Assembly: GCA_963669155.1 (NCBI GenBank)
Contig: OZ022597.1
Span: forward strand, 9,003,250 to 9,067,249
DNA from: Arbacia lixula
Taxonomy: Eukaryota; Echinodermata; Echinoidea; Arbacioida; Arbaciidae
DNA: 64,000 nt
Direction: 5' to 3'
Each line of letters begins with the position of its first letter. The stretch's first letter is position 1. Positions 1 to 13,060 of this stretch are shown piece by piece. A model generated the notes under the pieces. That model was not told the origin of the DNA. It saw nothing but the letters and a program-made list of their open reading frames with translations, and did not search any database. The translations under genes were made by a program, and so were the position numbers.

Positions 1-2929
1 CACGAATGCTTGGCTGGGACGTACAACCACTACCACTGCTGATTTGGCGGTCACCATATGCAGCTTTATAATAATAGAGATACATTGTTGCACCGTCAAC
101 AGGAGGCCAAGTTGCGAGAAGGGAATAACACGATCCTTCATTTTCCACCGTAATATTAGCTGTAAGAAAACAATATAAAGCCATATGATGCAAGTTAACA
201 GATCTTAAAGTATCATACGATTCCCATTTTCTCATTTCATTGGGACCAAAGTGAACAAGGACGGAAAGTATCACAATTGTATTCAATTAGTAAATTGACA
301 CCTACATGTAGTTGACATACATCTACAGCATTTGCAAGCTACGGGACCATTACGATTTCTAACTATCCGTCACTATTAACATGGTTGCATGGTTTGAGGC
401 ATGAAGGATGAGATCAATATGGATATTGTGAATGATACAGACGAGTAGGGGAGGAGGGGGGGGGGGGGCACACGATTGAGTAAAAAAACACAAATCCACA
501 ACGCAACGCGGGCATACCTCCGTTGAACGCATGCAATATGGTTTAGAAGACAGCGTACAGCGGTCTCGAGTCTTGAGGCTATAGGTTTTTGACGACCAGC
601 CCCAAACCTCCTTGATATCTAGCGATTGCCATAATTTCGCTTAAAATCATTTTTTTAGTTTTATTATTGCAAGAAAATGTACGACTCCTTAAATACCTTA
701 GTGTTTTTGTGTATCATTTATGGTCTTTTCCAAAACCGGATTTGTGTTCGATTTTTGGTGACTTACGTTTGACGTTGACTCTAATAGCATAATCATATTT
801 TCTTTGAGGGTACCCTAAAATTTTAATGGAACTAGGTCCGAAAAAAGGGTCTGCCATGAACTTCAAGAATAAAAATGGCTGCATTTTAATCGTATTTTCG
901 CGCAGCGCACAGGATTGAGTGACAAAGGCATGCACACCGCCAACTTACACCTTCAGTCAGCGGTAAACACAGTCACCAAGCGGGCGTCAGCAAGGATTTA
1001 GGAAAAGACGGACTTTTTAGTAAAAATACAAATTCGAAATTCATTGACAATGCGCTTTCTTGTAGCTTCAAATTTTAAAAGACGATAATTAGATAAAGCT
1101 TGCGTTCGCTTGACAAAAAATGTTGTGCCGTCGGGGATTATGTAGCCCGTGCACGCGTGCATGCGCTTTAATACCATTTCGTTCAAGTACGCATTTTTTC
1201 TAAAGCACGGAGTATGAGAAGACCGCGGTGAGAATGTTACACTAACCATACACAGTGTCATTCATGTAACTCATTTTCTTGTAAGAAACGTGTTGGAGAT
1301 ACGCTTAAGTTTTTAATCAGGGAGAATATAAGTTGGAGAATACGGGCATAAAAAGTAGTCTCCCTCTTACCCATTTACGGCATGTCTTTTCTCACAAGAT
1401 ACCGAATAAAAATATGCCATAGGCAAATATAAGCCAAAATGGCTTGATGTTTTCCCCTCTTTCTTTTTTCTGTGTTGGTGGTTGACTAAATAACACGGTC
1501 CTCGGTGCAAGCATCGGTATCCCCCACTGCATTTTTTAACTTTTTTAAACTGGTCCGGGTAGGAAGGTAACTTTCATCTTCCAAATAAATAAAAGTGTCA
1601 TAATCGCATTATATCCAGTTAAATATTTTTTGTCATTTACGGCGATTATTTTCATTTTCTTAATTCCTCTATAAGTATAAGAACAAACTGACGTGTGTTG
1701 CTCAAATACTGCCTCTCCTTCCGTTTCCCAAGAAACCTTGATGTAAAGTGTCATATACAAAAGATGGAATTACTATTATTACTAGTTGAAACTAATTCTA
1801 ATTTTTAAACGAAGTCGAAGCAGTAAGCCAACGAACCACAGACATAGACAGCCGCTCAATGACATACATTTGTGCACATGTCACAAAACATGCAAAGCAC
1901 TAAAATACATGCACAAATATATCAATATAGACGCAAGCACCAATATTCAACAGACGAAAGGTAATCACCAAATGGACTTTGTCATTCAAGATACAGCTCA
2001 CTGATCGCATGCAGTTGTGCAGTGAAAATTTGACCTAACCTTTCTTCCATTCGTCATGGCAAGTATACACCTAATAATTCTGGGTAAGTATCTATATTCG
2101 AAAAGTATGGTCAACCTTTACAAAATTGCCTACAAGTACCTCTTTTTCTTTTTTCTTTTTTAAGAAATCTGTGAAGCTTCTTTTTGATGAAGAGGAACTA
2201 ATACTTGGTGTTTCAATTGCATATAATGTGCATTGAGGAAGAAATAAAATGAACACATTCTGCCCATGTAAGCTAGTACAAAGAAAATGGTGAATAATGT
2301 ATACCTTTTTTAGTGATATTGTCAGTATTTGGAAGATTCAATTCCATCGATTACGACGAGAAATACAACAAATTAAATAAGGCAAATATATTTACCTGGT
2401 GCTTCTAGCTCAGCTGTTGACAAAGGTAGTAGCGCAGGCTGCAATTATACAAAAGTAGATAAATTCACTTTTATTACAATTCTTATTTCTACAGAAAACA
2501 CATACTTGAAAGACAATTAAAAGTCATGTCAAACTCTCATCGGGATATTTGGTTAGTTTTATTTATGCTCACTTTGAATTTTAGCATAATTGAAATTTGG
2601 CATCTTAGAGGTCACAATATAAATAGAAAACAGTAATTATTGGAATTGGGCAGAATTTTACAAAATGTCCCCAAAACAGATATGTAGAACTATATTCTGA
2701 AAAAGCGCTTTCCGCCCAAGATTCAGTCATACAGGGAATTCCTGGTATGCTTATGATGTATGTAAATTGTCTTATAGGTATTGACAAAGGTTGTATTTGC
2801 CATGTGCCTGTATGCAATGATGAACCCATGTAGAGAAATAAATTGGGGAAACCCGTATACACAATGATCCTCATATAATTGTTAAATACAATTTATGAAT
2901 GTTTAATACAAATAAAATGTTTCATTTCC
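1..2929. other. Intergenic, no gene recognised
   Basis: Only short, stop-bounded frames without recognisable domains or splice context. A G-run lies at about 451-468. I see no conserved coding or repeat structure beyond this. Confidence 0.5.
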
Positions 2930-4255
2930 AGGACCTCGATTTTGGGGTCCGCCAGACATGGGCAGTTGTGAAAGGTTGTTGGTTATTAATGTGTTTGGAG
3001 GACACGTCTGCACATTTTATATATGGACTAGCTTTGCAATACACTGCTAGAAAAGAATGTCGGCCATTTTCTCGAAAGTGGTATTGAAATATTTATAAAT
3101 AATTCTTTACGGAATAATTTCTTACATTAGATGAGTTATACTTGATATTACAAGAACTATTTTGCTAATTAACCACAGCACTTCCGGAAACTTTTCAAGC
3201 ATATTTTTGTACAAATAAGCATTATGATCTTGATACGTAGGCCTACTAGTAGCTATGGTTCTCCAAAATTCATAAATTGATATCAGCGAAAGCAGAATTG
3301 AATATAATCTGTCCCACAATTGTTACGAAAAACTACCCACAAAGCCCATCTAATGTCATTTTGCAGGAAATGTTAGCCATTTAAATATCATTCCTCATTT
3401 GGTGTGGACATTAGTTCATATTTGAAGAAGGTGTCCAAAAATAGGGAAACACTCGTTATTCAGAAGGTTCGTTCGAACGGTACGTCACAAATACTCGGAT
3501 TAAAGAACCCTTTTTCGTTTTCGGACTAACAAGCATCGAGGTATAGGCAATTTACGTGTTTCGGAATTACGAACCTTCGGAACAACGAACCTCCGGAATA
3601 GCGAAACTTCGGAATATCGAACTGTAACCCCAAAATATGATTAAAAGATGTGCTCAAATCAAGAACAGTACTTATCTTGAAACATGGCTATGGCTCTCTT
3701 AAGTCCAAAACACTGATTCAAATTACTTGTACTACAAGCTGGAAAAGATAATGCCAGCTGTTGGCATCAAGGTCAGCTGTTGTGGAAAATATCAACTTAT
3801 CTAATTTCCATTGATCACCACAAAAAATTCTTTGGATTGCTGAATCCTTATAATTGGGTTGAATGCACATACATTCTAGATATTTGTACAATATTTGCCG
3901 AGTTATCGTCAAAGTGCTTGTCACTGTGCAACATATTCCATAGTATCATTTGAGAGTGATGTAGCGCACCCTATTACTTAATGACAAAAAAGCCTAATTC
4001 ACAGGCATGAACACATACATTACAAATACAACTTTTATCTGATTCGTCACTTCGATTTTTTTAACTGTGTCAGGCTTGTGTACACTATGGGATCTTTAGG
4101 ACGACCCAACTCTTTACCAAACATTAAAGTGATGATGAAGACAAATTACAAATTGCGATATGTGAGATAATGCACACAATAAGGGCCACAATGAACACGC
4201 AAACCTGACAATGAACACGCAAACCTGACGTACGGGTTTGCGTTTTAAACATATC
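2930..4255. repeat. Old dispersed repeat, copy 1
   Basis: Scattered similarity to 60865-61345: for example CATGGGCAGTTGTGAAAGGT against CATGGGCTGTTGTAAAAGGT, then GCACATTTTATATATGGACT against GCACATTTTCTATTTGGACT, then CAGTACTTATCTTGAAACAT against CAGTGCTTATCTTAATATGA. Copy 1 is interrupted by the 3440-3628 repeat. A short tandem duplication of ACAATGAACACGCAAACCTG lies at 4189-4228. Confidence 0.5.
3440..3628 (+). repeat. TTCGGAATAACGAAC-rich repeat, copy 1
   Basis: Dispersed repeat ending in four short imperfect units of the type TTCGGAATAACGAACC, with the shared core TCGAGGTATAGGCAATTTAC. An inverted copy is at 18479-18645. It appears to interrupt a longer, older repeat. Confidence 0.8.
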
Positions 4256-6400
4256 AGAACTGGACAGATACAAAGTTGGCTTTGTAGTAGCATAACATTA
4301 TATTAAGTAAGCTGCAGTTCCTGATTTGTTGTCTTACAAAAAGATGCTTAAAAATTATCAGTTAATAGGTGAAACTATTTTTCAACTATGGCAAATTTAT
4401 GATATCATAATTGTTGAATCTTTGAGAAAAATTGAAAAAATTACGTTCCTTACCTTACATTTTCCACCCATTCTCTCGAATAGATTTTGACCTAGCATCA
4501 CCATATATGTTACGTCCAAACAAATGAGGGAATCAATAACCAAAACCATGCTTTATGGGTGTTGAATTTGAGAACAAATAAGTACTTGTCTGAGGAAAAT
4601 ATAACGACAATGAAGTGTTATAATCTACCTTAACAAAGATCGATTGAAATCACACGATCACTCAATGTAAAACGTCAAAATCCAAGAACTAATTTTCCAA
4701 GATGTAATAACTAGAACCCAAATGCAATACACATTCAACTTACCACGAGGATTAATGCTGTGAACATCAACATGTTGAGTTGGTCATTGCTTTATCTTCT
4801 CCAGGCATTAAGCTTATTGTCGACTTGAAATCAACATATGCAAAACTATGAAGCACGTTTAAACTCTAGACATCTCACACTGTATTGATGAATACTGCAT
4901 CTGCAAGAAGAAATAGTATTGATATGGCCAACAAAGTTAGTCAATTAATCATTAATCAAAATAAAGTCAAGCATATTGTGACAGCCAACCAACTTAGATC
5001 GAGAGCCAGTTCAATAACCACAGGATTATTGATTCCAGTGAATGTGACTCGTATTAGATACGGCGTCGTGTTGATAAGCGTTATCATGACCTTTGAATTA
5101 CTGGTGAGAGATAAATAATGATATTATAATGAACAGGAAATAATGTCATAGGTCATCTGTTCACGTGAAAGCACCTGTTCCCTAGCTGCACTGTTCAACA
5201 AGCACGGCACAAAACAATACACGTGAAACCATTTTAGGTGTGATATAATATATATATGCACACGATATGATAATGTAGATTTGCGGACGACAAATGATGA
5301 AAAAGGAATCATTCTCTGCAGAATACTGACTTATCAATTATATCATTAACTCAACGTGGCTATAGTAAGCTAAGGAATAGTAATATTGCATTCTGAGATA
5401 ATTTCAATTTGCAAGTAAATTTCAGACATAGGTCTACCCATAGTAATGTCTTTCAAACGTACTTATTTTCATTTGTTTATCTTCTTTTTAAATGTATTCA
5501 TTCTTTCTTGTTAATTACTATAATTATATTATTCCTATTTGCATTTTCATTTTTATTACTATGAAATCAATGAATGAATTAATTCATTAATTAATTAATT
5601 ATTATTACTATCATTATCTATTTTGTTTCATTTACTCTCTGTTATCTTGTATTAGTAATTTTTTTTTACAAATAAAACAAATTTTACATTTAAAAAAAAT
5701 GGGGGGGGGGGGGGGGTCTCATATCCTGCTCTTGTTTGTTACCATGCTCACAGGAGAACGTACTGATTATGACCCCCCAAAAGATGCATATATTAATCAA
5801 AGGCGATTGTATACATTTTGTAAGCATAATGTATGAGGTTTGTCATGTTCTCCTATATATAAAACGAAATATCATTCCAAGAGGTGAAAACAATTTAGTA
5901 AACGTGACTGTCAATACGAACTTTGAATTTCAGCTTATTTTGGTTGTCAGGTAGTGTCTAAATAGTATGTAATACCGACATACATTCGCACTTACAATAT
6001 ATGTGTTAAGAGCATAATCTACTCTAAGAGAGTTACGCTTATAACAAATTCTCGTCACCATAAAGATGCAATCTGATTATGTAGATTAATGGTAAGTGAT
6101 ATTGTTAAGTGCAATGCAGTTGTTTTTGTGCAAAAAAACACTTTATATTCATGCCTCTTTCGTATTATTGGTCACTTCATTTCAGGCTTTCATACGTAGT
6201 ACAATGAAGGTAAAGGGTTTGAATACGGGCTGTATGACAATACATGAATACTGGCTCACGAAACTCTAGCAATTGTTAACGTCGTTATAATGCTGACACA
6301 ACAGCAATGTTTTTTGTTTTTTTTTTTCATTTAGCGTTGCGTCATCTGTGTAAGCGTTTTTTAATGATGGTGCTCCTTTCTGCATTTTTCTCCCTTTGAT
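4256..6400. other. Intergenic AT-rich stretch
   Basis: AT-rich DNA with an ATTAATTA-type simple stretch around 5570-5610 and a G-run at 5701-5716. No gene seen. Confidence 0.5.
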
Positions 6401-7892
6401 GTGATGCGTCGATATGTTTTCCTTAAAGGCATAGTGATGACTGCAGATATTTTAAAGTTGGGGGGAGAGGACACCATATCAATCCTAACAAAACTGTTCA
6501 ACAAGATCATGCAAATGGAACAAGTACCTACCCAGTGGAACGAATCAAAAGTTATCATACTGTTCAAGAAAGGGGACATGAAGGACATCAAAATTTACAG
6601 GCCCATTAGTCTGTTGCCTCATATATACAAAATCTTCACACGAATTCTTCTTGCTAGAGTAGAGAAACAGCTTGATGAAAATCAACCACAGGAACAAGCT
6701 GGATTTCGTGCAGGATATAGAACATCAGACCATCTCCACACCTTAAGCCAGATAATCGAGAAGGCAAAAGAATACCGTTTCGACATCTGCCTTGGCTTCG
6801 CTGATTACGAGAAGGCATTTGACAGCCTAGACCATCAGTCATTATTCAATGCCTTCGGAAAGCAGGTCACAGACGGAAAGTACATTCGCCTAATTAAGAA
6901 CATCTATAAGGACTCTAGTGCCCGTGTACATCTGGAAAGCACTACAACAAATGCCTTTAAAATCCTGAAAGGGGTAAGACAAGGTGACCCCATCTCACCA
7001 AAGCTCTTTACTGCAGCTATGGAGGATGTCTTCAGAAACCTTGATTGGTTATCATTGGGAATAGTCGTGGATGGCGAACACCTGACACATCTCAGATTCG
7101 CAGATGACATTTTACTTCTTAGCCATACACCTCAGGAACTGGAAAAAATGGTCCGAGAACTAAGTGAAAAAAGTAGAAAAGCTGGACTGAAAATGAATAT
7201 CACAAAGACAAAGGTAATGATGAGCAGTAGATTCAAAGAACACAAAATCACAGTTGGGGGGGGGGGGGGGGACCGTAGAAAAGGTAGACAACTACATATA
7301 CTTGGGCAAAAAGATCTCGATAGAAAACGAAACAGCAGGGGAAGTGAATAGAAGGATCCAGTTGGCTTGGGCAAAATTTGGCAAGCTCAACTTTATCTTT
7401 CGTGATGAGAAGCTCCCTCTTTCTCTCAAGAAACAGATTTTCAACCAATGTATCATACCTGTGCTCTCTTATGGAGCAGAAACATGGACCACAACTAAGA
7501 GACTGGAGAGAAAACTTAGAGTAACCGAAAGGGCTATGGAAAGAATAATGATTGGTGTTACAAAGAGGGACAAAGTTAGAAACCAGGATTTGAGAAAGAA
7601 AACTAAAGTACGGGACATAGTACAGGAAATTAAATCAAAGAAATGGAGGTGGGCTGGTCATCTGGCCAGGAGGAAAGATGACAGATGGACATATAAATTA
7701 ACCATCTGGACTCCCAGAGCTAACACCAGAAGAAGAGGCAGACAAAGTAGGAGGTGGATTGACGATATTAGAGAATATGGTAGTGTGACATGGAAACGAA
7801 CGTCACAAGATAGATCAAGATGGAAAAATGATGAGGAGGCCTTCCTTCAGCAGTGGAGAGAAATAGGCTAAATAGAAATAGAAATAGAATAG
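6401..7892 (+). pseudogene. RTE-like non-LTR retrotransposon, 5-prime truncated and frameshifted
   Basis: Remains of a LINE reverse transcriptase. The first frame (to about 7255) contains [84 protein letters not shown] and the catalytic LRFADDILLL. A run of 16 G at 7256-7271 shifts the frame. The second frame (to 7871) has VDNYIYLGKKISI, PVLSYGAETWTTTK, KKWRWAGHLARRKDDRW and RRGRQSRRWIDDIRE, typical of RTE-type C-termini. The apurinic endonuclease half is missing. A short AAATAG repeat tail (7870-7892) marks the 3-prime end, as in RTE elements. Confidence 0.85.
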
Positions 7893-8861
7893 ATGTTGCA
7901 TGGATCAAGAAGACGGTATAAATCTGAGCCTCCTTCTAGTTAGATCTAAATTTCCGTGAAGGTAGCAACATGCAGGTAAATATAACATTTTTTTCTTAGT
8001 ATTTGACACTGTTTGGATCAATTTTATTTTCTGATTGGCATTGTGTAAACATCGTCTATACATCAAGCTGTGTATCATCATTAACTTTGCCTTTGCTGCT
8101 CCACCTAAGTAGAACATTTCTCATTAGCAATGGATACGAAAACGTCTTACATTAATCATTTAAAGCCTCATGCATATATATACAGAGCGTATAAAAAAGG
8201 GTAATCGAAGTTGAGATGCTAATAACTTAAAAAGTATGAATTTTAAGACTTATTGCTAGGATTAGATATAATCCAAGACAGCTTTCATTTGGCACCTTTT
8301 TCAAATCAGCAATGTCAATTATCACTGAGTTCTTTGTCTTTGAAGATGACAGGTGCAAAACCCACTTTTTGTAACTTTGGGCTGACTGAATCCCACACAT
8401 ACATACACACAGCTATTCAAAAATGTGTTCTTATTCAGCTGAGGCTAGAAGGATAAATTCCTGATATCACAAATGAATGAATACATTGTTTACAACGGAT
8501 TGACTACATGAACTTTCGGGGAAAGGGTACTTTTGCTCAATCCCGAAGTGAAATGGCCCCCTAGGTCTCTTGACTTGACACCCAGTGATTAAAAGTACAA
8601 CGTCTTCAAAATCGATATGCTCACCTAATTCTGAATGCGGATTTTCTTACACCTCACTTGTTAATGTTGAAACGGCTAATTTGGCAATTTGTTTTAGAAA
8701 GAGTTAATTATCAATTTTATTTGTATATGTTTAAAGTTATAAATAGTCATAAACAGATTTTCACCGCAATATTTGAAAGGTATGGTAATTTTTAGAACTC
8801 CGCATGTGTTTACAAGATTCACCATCAATAATCTGTTTTATGTAATTAAGACAAAGACTAT

Positions 8862-9257
8862 ATGAAAAGATCTTTTCAATATATTGGCTTGAAAATCTGG
8901 AACAATCTCTCACTTTGCACTAGAAATACAACATCAATTAACTCTATAAAAAATAATGTAAATTATTACCACTTATTGATCGCATCTGAGTTTCCATTCA
9001 GAGTAAAGTTTTTTGTTTTGTTTTGTTTTTTCTTCATAAAAATAGTTGTGAGATATCTCTAATATTGATTTATGAACTAGCTCATGTATTAATTTCTTGT
9101 CGTCTGTTTTATTTTATTGTGTTGTTTTGTTAAAAATTTTCATTATATTGTTTTTTTATTGTATGCAAGGCCCCTTCGTAGATGAGTTGTTTAACTGAAA
9201 GGGTTACCCTGTTGAAATAAAACGTTGATAAATAAATAGATAAATAAATAAATAAAT
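8862..9257 (+). mobile_element. 3-prime fragment of an L2/CR1-like LINE
   Basis: A short frame with FQYIGLKIWNNLSLCTRNT then SINSIKNNVNYY matches the last conserved block of L2/CR1-type reverse transcriptases (G-x-K-x-W-N-x-L-P, then S-x-x-x-F-K). It is followed by a 3-prime UTR and an AAATA-type repeat tail at 9222-9257. The rest of the element is absent. Confidence 0.6.
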
Positions 9258-9849
9258 ATCGACATTCATTCGATTGATCATTACATACAGGAAAACGTGA
9301 TAGAGACTGTGTGTACATGATTGCGATCTGAAGGATTTAACTCAAATCACAGTATTTTTTATATAAAGTGAAAATAGCATTATAGATCACTGCCACTCAA
9401 ATGAACTCATATTATAAATCAATTAAGCATCATTGCCATTAACTATTATTACCATTACCACACTTCGGAATGGTAAGCCACGTAAACAAGTTTTGCAGTT
9501 TTGAGGGGTACTACATTTAACATTTACTCTTGATTGTACGCGAGTGTTGTTTTATTACACAGGGGGATTCCCCTTTACCCGTTATTTTGCCATTTGCCAT
9601 GATTATGCAATCATGGCATGTGCAGTACTCCTGAATATAGGGTAAAGAAATAAGTGAAATGTAGCAAAATGCATTGTTTTCAACACTAAAGGCTCGATTT
9701 CTTTGGCAGATGCAATGCGTTTTTAAAAGCGCCGGGAGAAAGTGAATGTCTTGTATGATTGTTAATGATGTAATATTCATTTCACCATGGTAGCGATGAT
9801 CGGTGGAATGTGTTTGAAGCAGATATTGCTTGTTGAAACCCATGTTTAA

Positions 9850-10214
9850 AGGGCATATACTGTACTGGGAAGGCAAAAAAGCCTTCAAAATGTAATTGTT
9901 AGCAATCTTCCTGCCAATGGTCTTCAATTCATGTATTGTCTATTTTAGAAGCTTGCTGAAAGTTATTTGCTCTCAAATGATCCACATATGGAGTAATTAA
10001 TGATTAATGATTAAATCCTCAAAATGTTTGGGCCGAACATTTTGATGATTTAATCATTAATCATTAATTACTCCATATGTGGATCATTTGAGAGCAATTG
10101 ACTTTCAGCAAGCTTCTAAAATAGACAATAAATGAATTTAAGACCATTAGCAAGAAGATTGCTAACAATTACATTTTGAAGGCTTTTTTGCCTTCCCAGT
10201 ACAGTATATGCCCT
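9850..10214. mobile_element. 365-bp palindromic MITE, copy 1
   Basis: Nearly perfect inverted repeat with arms of about 180 bp and a tiny central spacer around GGGCCG (about 10030). The ends read AGGGCATATACTGTACTGGG and its complement. It is flanked by TTAA on the left and TTAG on the right, suggesting a TTAA target duplication with one mutation. No coding capacity. Related copies: about 35325-35610, 49086-49450 and 55775-56138. Confidence 0.85.
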
Positions 10215-10218
10215 TTAG

Positions 10219-12060
10219 ATTTTGAAATCGTGTAAAGCACTTTATCCCTTATGAGTGATTTATGATTAATACTGCGACTTAAACAATCATACTATATATT
10301 AGCGAGCGAGAACAAAAAGAGAGACCACGATTTATCCCTGATGAACCCTACGTAGCCCAGAACATGCCATTTCACTGAGCGTCTTGTGTTGTTTGATTAT
10401 ACATTAGAAACTTACTAAATAGGTTAATTGACCTAAAATGGTTACATCTGCGATGCAAAAATATCTCTATGATGAAGGGTGCTATTGCAAGTTTTCATTT
10501 TAACTGAACATTTTTTCTGGTATACCATATATAACACATGTATAATGCAATAATAATACTAATGTATAATTGAATTAAATATCTATTGTACGGTAAAATA
10601 TTGATAAGGTCAATTTAAAATTGTGAAATGCATTGATATACTATTCGGAATATTCCAGGTGAACTCGACATAACATGAAGTATTATTATTATAACACCAC
10701 GAACTGAATACATGAAACGAATACTTTTATATCGCTCTCGTTTTAGCTTGTTCACTAACATACTGTAATAAGCGTAGGCAAAATATATGCAAAAAAAACC
10801 ATTACTCAAAAATAAACAAAAAGAAGATTTTAATCAATGCATTTATAATTTTATGAAACAAATACAGTTTTCTTAAGCTCAGCATGCACACTCTTTACTC
10901 TTATATAATTTGACTTGAGACCGAGCCCTCAGAATGAAATAGCCCAGAGAGAAATAAACTCTGTGTGTATAGAGAAAAGGTTGTTCCCCCCTCCCATGCA
11001 AAAAAATCACAAGGTGTTAACAAGTATAAATAATCACCTCCAAATATGCAGGGACAAAGAAATGAAGGAAAAATCAATAGACAGAAAAGTATTATGATAA
11101 TTTGGAAGACTGATAGGATAGAAGTATTCTCTATGGTACAGAGACAGAAGTAATGGAATGAAGAGATGGGTTATTGACTTAGTAGAAGTGTAAAAATAAT
11201 TCCAGCATAAAGCATCTTCCTAGATATGTAATTCAACCTCATCAACCCTTATGCTAACGCATCACTAAATCAGGCTCTTGCTCATTCATGGTAACAGGTA
11301 CTAAAAAGGAACTTCCAAGTTTCAATGCATCTCTTGGCTCTGTTGACGTTACATCTCTTTTTTGACCCATTATTGACTGTTTTCATTATGATTATGAACA
11401 GCTGTTTAATCATCGTAAGCAATAAAATGTAGCTATATTATATTTTTTTATGTATTTTTAGTAATACATCCATAGTGTTTATGTTAGATTGTAAGCGTTA
11501 TGATGTAATTTTTCTGCAAACGCGATCTCGAAATGCTGACAATTATTGATAATATTATAAGTAGTAATGGTCAAAGTGCAATGTTTGATAACGATCCGAT
11601 CAAATTGTACAGCCGTAACGCACATACTGCGCACAGCATTAACCGACTCCATTCAACAATTAAGGTACGTACCACTGAACGGTGTCAATTTTATATTTTC
11701 TTCGTTTAAGATTTCTGAGTCGATTTTAATGCTTACGAACATTTTCATATTGATTTCGCGCATATGATAATATCCATAAATTCTAGATAAGAAAAAGTGT
11801 TGTATGAACTCTATAGTGTATATAAAGGCAGCCCGGTAACAGTAAAGACGTTTTGGCTTCATACCGTATTAAATGGTGCTTTAGGCCATTCCAATGTCTA
11901 ATGTACTGTTTCCACAACATAAGTAGCTGCATTGGCCCTGCATTTATTTGTAAATATGGTTCACGAAGTACGTTCCAAGAAATTGTTTGGCACCTAATAC
12001 GATGTTCAAATAATCGTTCGGGTGTCGTACGATGTCCATGACGGGGAGAATGGGGGAGAG

Positions 12061-12097
<37 letters not shown>

Positions 12098-12330
12098 GGG
12101 GGGGGGGGTAGGGGGAAGGTGGGTATGGGGGATCGGGGGTAGATTGGGGTGGGTAGGGGAAATCAGTATATAAGCAAATAGCTGACAACTTATGAATAAG
12201 AACTACAGACAAACATATACACAAACCTTTTTTTTATTTCGGTGTAATATTTTTCATGTCATTGTTTGAAGAAAAAAAATTACATGTGACATATTATATA
12301 AATAAGGCACTGTTGTGAGTGCGTTCGGGC
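10219..12330. other. Intergenic, no gene recognised
   Basis: AT-rich. The frames up to 70 codons in both strands are without domain signatures. No repeats with partners elsewhere in the window were noticed. Confidence 0.45.
12059..12140 (+). repeat. GTT/GGT microsatellite and G-rich tract
   Basis: GTT repeats grade into GGT repeats, then a G-run of about 17 and further GGGG blocks. Proline-rich frames on the opposite strand are a by-product of this composition. Confidence 0.88.
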
Positions 12331-12331
12331 C

Positions 12332-12427
12332 GTGCAGCGCATAGTATGAAGGTGTTTAGTGCGAAACGCACAAGGCGCTTGCGCCGCATGCGTTTTGCAC
12401 TAAATACCCTCAAACTGTGCGTTGCAC
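12332..12427. repeat. GC-rich hairpin with 47-bp arms
   Basis: The left arm GTGCAGCGCATAGTATGAAG with GTGTTTAGTGCGAAACGCA pairs with the right arm TGCGTTTTGCACTAAAT, then ACCCTCAAACTGTGCGTTGC, with almost no loop. It is strikingly GC-rich for this window. It could be a small MITE or a transcribed hairpin. Confidence 0.75.
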
Positions 12428-12708
12428 CGCCTCAACGTCACGAGCGTTAAAACTGTGCATTAGTTGTTTTATAAGACATGTCTGAACATACAGGTTATAA
12501 CACCAAGGTCTACCGGTACCTTGAAGATTTTGGTGCATCTCCTATATTGCAAGAGTTTACACTACGAAGAAATCAATTGGCTGTCTCCAAGGACGTTTAA
12601 AAACCAACATTAACAGAAGAACACTAAAAAAAAAATTATGATGCGACATTCCAACATGAACGATGGAAATCTTAGAAGACCTGAAATATGATGTGAACAC
12701 ATTTACAT

Positions 12709-12891
12709 TTATGTAGACTCGACATTGTCATCATAGCTTTTTGAAGTCTTTCCACTGATTAATTCCTCAATATCTTGGTCCGAGGGAAGCTGGAATTGCG
12801 GATCGTCCATGGAGGCAGCCATCTTTCTTTTCCCCAGGTCTCGTGTAAACATGATCAAGCGCACACGCGCATACACCGCGCGCCAGATCAA
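12709..12891 (-). CDS. Short ORF, possible first exon or transposon-derived fragment
   Basis: About 60 codons; the most likely start is the internal AAGATGGCTGCC (about 12820), which resembles a strong animal initiation context and a YY1-like motif. The product from there begins MAASMDDPQFQLPSDQDIEE and continues LISGKTSKSYDDNVEST to a stop. The acidic D-x-D-I-E-x-L-I-x-x-K-x-S-K pattern resembles the N-terminus of KIAA1958/ZMYM-like proteins related to Crypton tyrosine-recombinase transposons, but I recognise only the pattern. No donor site extends it, so it may be a truncated fragment. The surrounding DNA is GC- and CpG-rich compared with the window. Confidence 0.35.
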   Translation of the reverse strand: MIWRAVYARVRLIMFTRDLGKRKMAASMDDPQFQLPSDQDIEELISGKTSKSYDDNVEST

Positions 12892-12898
12892 TCGGACC

Positions 12899-13060
12899 TG
12901 GGCTCCGTAACATAAAGGTTTACGATTAATTGCAAATTTGAAAGACGAATTCTGATTGGTTACTGGTCAGTCTTTTGAACAAATAGCGCATGCAACAATG
13001 ATGTTACTTGGCCATTGCCATTTTGCGATTGATCGCAAACCTTTATGTTACGGGGCCCAG
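12899..13060. mobile_element. GTAACATAAAGG palindromic MITE, copy 1
   Basis: About 160 bp with terminal inverted repeats: GGCTCCGTAACATAAAGG on the left and the complementary CCTTTATGTTACGGGGCC on the right. Inside is the shared segment TTCTGATTGGTTACTGGTCA. A second copy lies at 63226-63381. It lies directly upstream of the short ORF at 12709-12891. Confidence 0.8.

Noticed and set aside
9517-9927. 136-codon minus-strand ORF
   Set aside because: Overlaps the arm of the palindromic MITE and shows no domain or splice support.
12006-12224. Proline-rich minus-strand ORF
   Set aside because: Produced by the G-rich microsatellite; low complexity only.
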